DNA of 10,516 nt from Firmicutes bacterium CAG:646 (GTDB taxonomy: Bacteria; Bacillota; Clostridia; Lachnospirales; Lachnospiraceae), in NCBI GenBank assembly GCA_000432335.1, contig HF995325.1:1-10516 (forward strand), read 5' to 3'. A model generated the notes under the pieces. It saw only the letters and a program-made list of their open reading frames with translations. It had not been told where the DNA came from and made no database searches. Below are positions 6,328-10,516 of this stretch, piece after piece; the stretch's first letter is position 1; each line of letters opens with the position of its first letter. The position numbers and the translations under genes were made by a program.

Positions 6328-7736
6328 AGAAGATCCGGCTGGAAACAAAAATAAAAAGAATCCTTCTCGGTACGCTGGTGCCCATGGTGGTATTAATGCT
6401 TCTGCTTCTGGCTATTGTTTCCAGGTATATTTCACAGTATGACAGACTTCTTGAGAATCTTGCTATCAGCAGTGAATTTAATCTTCATTTTAAGGATGAT
6501 GTTGATCTTGGCATGTACTCTATTGCTGTAGGAACAGAGGAAAACAGCTATTTGCCTGAAGTGATGAAAAGTGTCAGGGATGCAGAAAAAATCTTGAACA
6601 AGCTGAAAGAAAATACATCCAGCAGTGAGAGCCGTAAAAATCTGAAGCATCTGGAAAGTTATCTGAAAAACCTTGAAAAAAGAATGGTGGAATTGACAGA
6701 GATCACTGAGTATGACCAGAAAATGGCTTCCATGGACAACAATATCCGGATTCTGACCCGTCTTATTGTAGAGGAAATGCAGAATTTTATTTATAACGAA
6801 TCCATGTATCTGGTTCATATGGAGTCTCTTATGACACAAAGAGTCTATATGCTGGTGGGCGGCGTTGTGGTTCTGTTTGTGGTTACAGTAGGTATTATGC
6901 TGCGCCGTTCTTTTCGGTTTTCAAGAAGCATTACAAGACCTGTGACAGAAATCCTTGGAAATGTCAGGGAAGTAGGACGGGGAAATTTTGAGATTTCTGA
7001 AGTCGATACTGACAGTATGGAAATTGAGGAGCTGGATGCAGGAATCCGAAGGATGGCAGAGAAGATCGAGCAACTGCTGCAGAGTGTAAAAAAGGAAGAA
7101 GAAATGCAGCATCTGACACAGCTTCAGCTTCTTCAGGCTCAGGTGAACCCTCACTTTCTCTATAATACGCTGGACACCATTATCTGGCTGATCGAAGGGG
7201 GACAGAATGACGATGCTGTGGAAATGATCTCCAATCTGTCTGTATTTTTCAGGACCTCACTTTCAAAGGGAAACGATGTGATCACCCTTTCCGAGGAAAA
7301 AAGACATACAGTCAGTTATCTGGAGATCCAGCAGTCCAGATACCGGGATATTCTGGAATTTGAGATTCATATTCCGGAAGAATTTAATGAAGTTATGGTT
7401 CCAAAGCTGACGCTTCAGCCTTTGGCTGAAAACGCTCTGTATCATGGAATAAAAAACAAAAGAGGCGGGGGAAAAATACTGATCGAGGGAGAGAAAAGAG
7501 GGGACGATCTGATCCTGAGGGTAACGGATAATGGGCAGGGTATGAAAAAAGAGCGTCTTCTGGAAATTCAGCATGCGATCCGCACAGGAGAACGGGCCGG
7601 ATTTGGACTTTCGGCAGTGGCAGAGCGGCTGAGACTTTATTATGGGGCCGGATATGGAATGGAGATTCATTCAGAGGAAGGCAGAGGTACTGTAATTGAA
7701 ATTCGTATTGGTAAAAAAATTAACCTCTCATCATAA
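6324..7736 (+). CDS. YesM-type sensor histidine kinase
   Basis: Membrane sensor kinase, 470 residues. TM1 spans about 13-33 and TM2 about 174-193, enclosing an extracytoplasmic part of only about 140 residues that is rich in Lys, Glu and Leu and looks all-helical. A HAMP-like linker follows (about 194-250), then a short coiled coil (KKEEEMQHLTQLQLLQAQ). The His_kinase (PF06580) motif is VNPHFLYNTLD with His277 as the likely phosphorylation site. The ATPase domain shows the N box LAENALYHGIKNK (367-379), DNGQGM (402-407) and GFGLSAVAERL (426-436). Many YesM kinases carry a larger dCache domain outside; this one does not. Translational coupling by ATGA overlap with the regulator makes them a cognate pair. 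The signal is not known; a sugar, or a sugar-loaded binding protein, is plausible from the neighbours. Confidence 0.92.
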   Translation: MKKIRLETKIKRILLGTLVPMVVLMLLLLAIVSRYISQYDRLLENLAISSEFNLHFKDDVDLGMYSIAVGTEENSYLPEVMKSVRDAEKILNKLKENTSSSESRKNLKHLESYLKNLEKRMVELTEITEYDQKMASMDNNIRILTRLIVEEMQNFIYNESMYLVHMESLMTQRVYMLVGGVVVLFVVTVGIMLRRSFRFSRSITRPVTEILGNVREVGRGNFEISEVDTDSMEIEELDAGIRRMAEKIEQLLQSVKKEEEMQHLTQLQLLQAQVNPHFLYNTLDTIIWLIEGGQNDDAVEMISNLSVFFRTSLSKGNDVITLSEEKRHTVSYLEIQQSRYRDILEFEIHIPEEFNEVMVPKLTLQPLAENALYHGIKNKRGGGKILIEGEKRGDDLILRVTDNGQGMKKERLLEIQHAIRTGERAGFGLSAVAERLRLYYGAGYGMEIHSEEGRGTVIEIRIGKKINLSS

Positions 7737-7739
7737 ATA

Positions 7740-7794
7740 AATCAACTTTAATCGTAAAAAAATCAATTTGTTAAATTGAAAACAAAAAATTGAT
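7740..7794 (+). promoter_or_regulatory. Candidate AraC-type operator, 21-bp-phased repeats
   Basis: AATCAA occurs at 7740-7745 and 7761-7766, exactly 21 bp apart, with TT shared two bases later in each copy. CAATTT (7764-7769) is mirrored by AAATTG (7773-7778), and ATCAATTT (7762-7769) is inverted as AAATTGAT (7787-7794). Direct repeats two helical turns apart suit an AraC-family regulator such as the one encoded just upstream. The AT-rich sequence raises the chance of coincidence, and the repeats end about 55 bp before the -35 position. Confidence 0.35.
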
Positions 7795-7825
7795 AAAAGA
7801 CCATACATTTTTCCGAAAATATTCT

Positions 7826-7854
7826 ATGGAGTTTTTGGTGGTTTTCGCTATAAT
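7826..7854 (+). promoter_or_regulatory. Promoter of ytfQ with consensus -10 and poor -35
   Basis: A perfect -10 box TATAAT lies at 7849-7854. The -35 position (7826-7831, ATGGAG) matches only two of six consensus bases. A strong -10 with a weak -35 is typical of promoters that need an activator, which suits the adjacent two-component system. GTTTT is repeated at 7831-7835 and 7841-7845, one helical turn apart, and could be an activator contact close to RNA polymerase. Confidence 0.6.
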
Positions 7855-7905
7855 AAAGACATCTTAAAAAACACCGAACCAAAAAGTAAAGGGAGGAAAC
7901 GGAAC

Positions 7906-8958
7906 ATGAAGAAAAAAATTATGGCAGCAGTTATGACAGCAGCAATGGTAGCAGGACTTGCAGGCGCAACAAGCGTATATGCGGCAGAGGATACTATTAC
8001 AGTTGGATTTTCACAGGTTGGCGCAGAATCTGACTGGCGTACAGCAAATACTGAGTCCATGAAATCCACATTCTCTGAGGAAAACGGATATGAGCTGATC
8101 TTTGACGATGCACAGCAGAAACAGGAGAACCAGCTGACTGCAATCCGTAACTTCATCCAGCAGGAGGTTGATTATATTCTTCTTGCTCCTGTAACTGAAA
8201 CCGGATGGGATACAGTTCTTCAGGAAGCAAAGGATGCCGGAATCCCGGTTATCATTGTTGACCGTATGGTTGATGTTTCTGATGACAGCCTTTATACTAC
8301 ATGGATCGGAACAGACGCTCTTCTGGAGGGTCGTAAAGCAGCAGAATGGCTGAACGCATACGCAACAGCAAAAGAGATCAAACCAGAGGATCTTCATATT
8401 GTAGATATTCAGGGAACAATCGGTTCCACAGCTCAGATCGGACGTACACAGGGTCTTGAGGAAGGCGTAGAGAAATATGGCTGGGATCTTCTCGAGCAGC
8501 AGTCCGGTGAGTTTACTCAGGCAAAAGGACAGGAAGTTATGGAGTCCATGCTGAAGAAATATGACAATATCAATGTTGTATACTGTGAGAACGACAACGA
8601 AGCATTCGGCGCAATCGACGCTATTGAGGCTGCCGGCAAAACAGTAGGAACTGACATTGCAAACGGTGAAATCCTGGTTATCTCCTTTGATACAACAAAC
8701 GCTGGTCTTACAGACACTCTGAACGGAAAAATTGCCTGTGATGTAGAGTGCAACCCACTTCACGGACCACGTGCAGAAGAACTGATCAAAGCTCTTGAAG
8801 CTGGTGAAGAAGTTGAGAAACTGAACTATGTAGACGAGGAAATCTTTGCATCTGACGATACTGTTGCTTCTGTAACAGCAGTAAACAGCCTTGAAGAAGA
8901 AGGCGAATATGCAGTTACACCGATCACACAGGAAATCATTGACGGACGTGCATATTAA
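7906..8958 (+). CDS. ytfQ: YtfQ-type sugar ABC transporter substrate-binding protein
   Basis: Sugar-binding protein, 350 residues, feeding a ribose/galactose-type (CUT2) importer. After a signal peptide (about 1-26, VYA cleavage site) the mature protein follows E. coli YtfQ closely as I remember it: TVGFSQVGAESDWRTANTES, DDAQQKQENQLTAIRNFI, ILLAPVTETGWDTVLQEAKD, IPVIIVDR, LQ/IQGTIGS-like turn, QSGEFTQAKGQEVMESM and the NDNEAFGAIDAIEAAG hinge. E. coli YtfQ binds galactofuranose. Relatives in bifidobacteria (FruE) take other sugars, so the ligand here is open. AGGGAGG at 7890-7896 sets the start. The codon choice looks strongly biased, suggesting high expression. There is no lipobox Cys; the position expected for it (LAG then Ala21) is alanine. 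Confidence 0.88.
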   Translation: MKKKIMAAVMTAAMVAGLAGATSVYAAEDTITVGFSQVGAESDWRTANTESMKSTFSEENGYELIFDDAQQKQENQLTAIRNFIQQEVDYILLAPVTETGWDTVLQEAKDAGIPVIIVDRMVDVSDDSLYTTWIGTDALLEGRKAAEWLNAYATAKEIKPEDLHIVDIQGTIGSTAQIGRTQGLEEGVEKYGWDLLEQQSGEFTQAKGQEVMESMLKKYDNINVVYCENDNEAFGAIDAIEAAGKTVGTDIANGEILVISFDTTNAGLTDTLNGKIACDVECNPLHGPRAEELIKALEAGEEVEKLNYVDEEIFASDDTVASVTAVNSLEEEGEYAVTPITQEIIDGRAY

Positions 8959-9024
8959 TTACAGAGCAGACTGACAACAAAAGTGGAAGCAGATAGGAAA
9001 GTCTGAGAAACAGGAAGTGAATCC

Positions 9025-9076
9025 GGAGCGTGGTACATAATTCGGAGAACCCGGATCAGTGGACCACGCTCCTTTT
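9025..9076 (+). terminator. Intergenic hairpin with short T-run between ytfQ and ytfR
   Basis: GGAGCGTGGT (9025-9034) pairs perfectly with ACCACGCTCC (9063-9072), followed by TTTT. A small inner stem, 9040-9045 with 9051-9056, folds within the loop. The T-run is short and no new promoter is evident before ytfR, so it is more likely a leaky terminator or an mRNA 3'-end stabiliser that raises binding protein levels over the transporter subunits, a common arrangement in sugar ABC operons. Confidence 0.6.
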
Positions 9077-9170
9077 GCGCTCAAAATCAGAGAAGAAAAT
9101 CTGTTTTTGGCATATTTTATATGATTTTACAGATAATTATAAAAATTTAGGGAAAGCAGGTGGAAAGAAT

Positions 9171-10516
9171 ATGGAACAGAATGTTGTGCTGGAAATGCGT
9201 GATATCAGTAAAAATTTCACCGGTGTCCGTGCTCTTTCCCATGTGGATTTCACTTTGCGTAAAGGCGAGATCCATGCGTTAATGGGAGAAAACGGTGCAG
9301 GAAAATCTACGTTGATCAAGGTTCTGACAGGCGTTCATGAATTTGAAAGCGGAAGCATCCGCATGGCTGACAAAGAAAAAAATATCATCAATCATTCCCC
9401 GCAGGAGGCGCAGGAAAACGGAATCAGTACCGTATATCAGGAGGTCAATCTGTGCCCGAACCTGACTGTGGCTGAGAATCTTTTTATTGGGCGTGAACCC
9501 CGTAAAATGGGAATGATCAACTGGAAAGAAATGAATAACCGTTCTGAAAAGCTTCTGGAAAGTCTTGACATTCACGTACCGCCTACCCAGATGCTGGATG
9601 AGTGTTCAGTGGCTATTCAGCAGATGATCGCCATTGCCCGTGCAGTGGATATGAAATGTCAGGTACTGATCCTGGATGAGCCGACCTCTTCGCTTGATGA
9701 TGACGAGGTTGAAAAGCTGTTTGTCCTTATGAGAAGACTTCGGGATGAGGGAGTTGGAATTATCTTTGTTACTCATTTCCTGGAACAGGTTTATGCAGTT
9801 TGCGACAGGATCACAGTTCTTCGTAACGGCGAGCTGGTAGGCGAATATGAGACAAAGGATCTGCCGAGAGTCATGCTGGTAGCCAAGATGATGGGCAAAG
9901 ACTTTGATGATCTTGCTGATATTAAGAGCGCTCATGAAGGAAAGAAGCCGGAGGCTTCAGTTCCGGTAATTGAAGCAGAAGGACTTGGACATAAGGGAAC
10001 CATTAAACCATTCAATATTAAGATCAATAAAGGCGAGGTAATCGGTCTTACCGGTCTTCTGGGCTCCGGCCGTTCCGAGCTGGTACGCGCTATTTACGGT
10101 GCAGACAAGGCAGACTGCGGAAAACTGAAGGTCAACGGAAAAGAAGTAAAGATCAACAGTCCTCTGGAGGCCATGAAGCTTGGTATGGCATATCTTCCTG
10201 AAGACCGCAAAGCAGAAGGTATTATCGCAGACCTTTCCGTAAGAGAAAATATCATCATTGCCCTTCAGGCAAAAAAAGGTATGTTCCATCCGTTAAGCAG
10301 AAAGGAAATGGAAGAGGCGGCAGATAAATACATTGACATGCTTCAGATTAAAACAGCTGACCGCGAGACTCCGATCAAGAGCCTTTCCGGCGGCAATCAG
10401 CAGAAGGTGATCCTTGGCAGATGGCTTCTGACAAACCCGGAATACCTGATTCTGGACGAGCCCACAAGAGGTATTGACATTGGTACAAAGACAGAGATCC
10501 AGAAAATTGTCCTTGA
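9171..10516 (+). CDS. ytfR: YtfR-type double ABC ATPase of a sugar importer (3' end cut by window)
   Basis: Cytoplasmic ATPase with two fused nucleotide-binding domains; 448 residues are visible, about 50 short of the E. coli family length, and the frame is still open at the edge. Domain 1: Walker A GENGAGKST (39-47), Walker B VLILDEPTS (165-173), switch His202, and a degenerate signature SVAIQQM (146-152). Domain 2: degenerate Walker A GLLGSGRSE (295-303), intact signature LSGGNQQK (405-412) and Walker B YLILDEPTRG (425-434). This asymmetry is normal for RbsA/MglA/YtfR proteins. Blocks such as STVYQEVNL, NLFIGREP, KGTIKPFNI and PEDRKAEGIIA match YtfR as I remember it, agreeing with the YtfQ-type gene before it. 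AGGTGG at 9158-9163 fixes the ATG. The permease genes are expected just beyond the right edge. Confidence 0.92.
   Translation, partial: MEQNVVLEMRDISKNFTGVRALSHVDFTLRKGEIHALMGENGAGKSTLIKVLTGVHEFESGSIRMADKEKNIINHSPQEAQENGISTVYQEVNLCPNLTVAENLFIGREPRKMGMINWKEMNNRSEKLLESLDIHVPPTQMLDECSVAIQQMIAIARAVDMKCQVLILDEPTSSLDDDEVEKLFVLMRRLRDEGVGIIFVTHFLEQVYAVCDRITVLRNGELVGEYETKDLPRVMLVAKMMGKDFDDLADIKSAHEGKKPEASVPVIEAEGLGHKGTIKPFNIKINKGEVIGLTGLLGSGRSELVRAIYGADKADCGKLKVNGKEVKINSPLEAMKLGMAYLPEDRKAEGIIADLSVRENIIIALQAKKGMFHPLSRKEMEEAADKYIDMLQIKTADRETPIKSLSGGNQQKVILGRWLLTNPEYLILDEPTRGIDIGTKTEIQKIVL

Noticed and set aside
8011..8763. 250-codon minus-strand frame opposite ytfQ
   Set aside because: It is a shadow of the strongly biased codons of ytfQ on the other strand; it is Cys/Phe-rich, lacks a recognisable fold and has no Shine-Dalgarno sequence.

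Overview
The window looks like chromosomal DNA of a Gram-positive gut anaerobe of the Lachnospiraceae type (Blautia/Ruminococcus-like). The inference rests on moderate-to-low GC, AGGAGG-type ribosome binding sites, a YesN/YesM two-component pair next to a sugar ABC transporter, and a cobalamin riboswitch controlling a BtuFCD-type transporter. No species can be named from sequence alone.

Layout. Bases 1-322 are AT-rich with no gene I can defend. A sigma-70-type promoter (323-351) starts a long leader of about 540 nt. It holds a cobalamin riboswitch (351-555), an intrinsic terminator (623-654) and then, unexpectedly, a tightly packed string of hairpins (655-844) just before the first gene. Bases 895-3745 are a three-gene corrinoid uptake operon: binding protein, FecCD permease and ATPase. 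A convergent minus-strand gene (3758-4240) encodes a HAAS/DUF1700 membrane protein without its usual PadR partner. Bases 4241-4695 are intergenic. A response regulator (4696-6327) and sensor kinase (6324-7736) overlap by ATGA. They are followed by a promoter region with a candidate 21-bp-phased operator, a YtfQ-type sugar-binding protein (7906-8958), an intergenic hairpin, and a YtfR-type double ATPase that runs off the right edge (9171 onward).

How the genes work together. Low cobalamin should let RNA polymerase pass the riboswitch terminator and express btuFCD, which imports corrinoids. Independently, the YesM-type kinase and YesN-type AraC regulator probably sense a sugar signal and activate ytfQR; the permease genes would lie beyond the window. 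The ytfQR products resemble the E. coli galactofuranose importer closely, but the actual sugar in this organism is unproven.

The most unusual items are the 190-nt hairpin string between the riboswitch terminator and btuF, the absence of a lipobox cysteine in both binding proteins of what looks like a Gram-positive cell, and a small, apparently helical sensor domain in the kinase where many YesM proteins carry a larger Cache domain. No CRISPR array, tRNA, rRNA or insertion sequence was seen.
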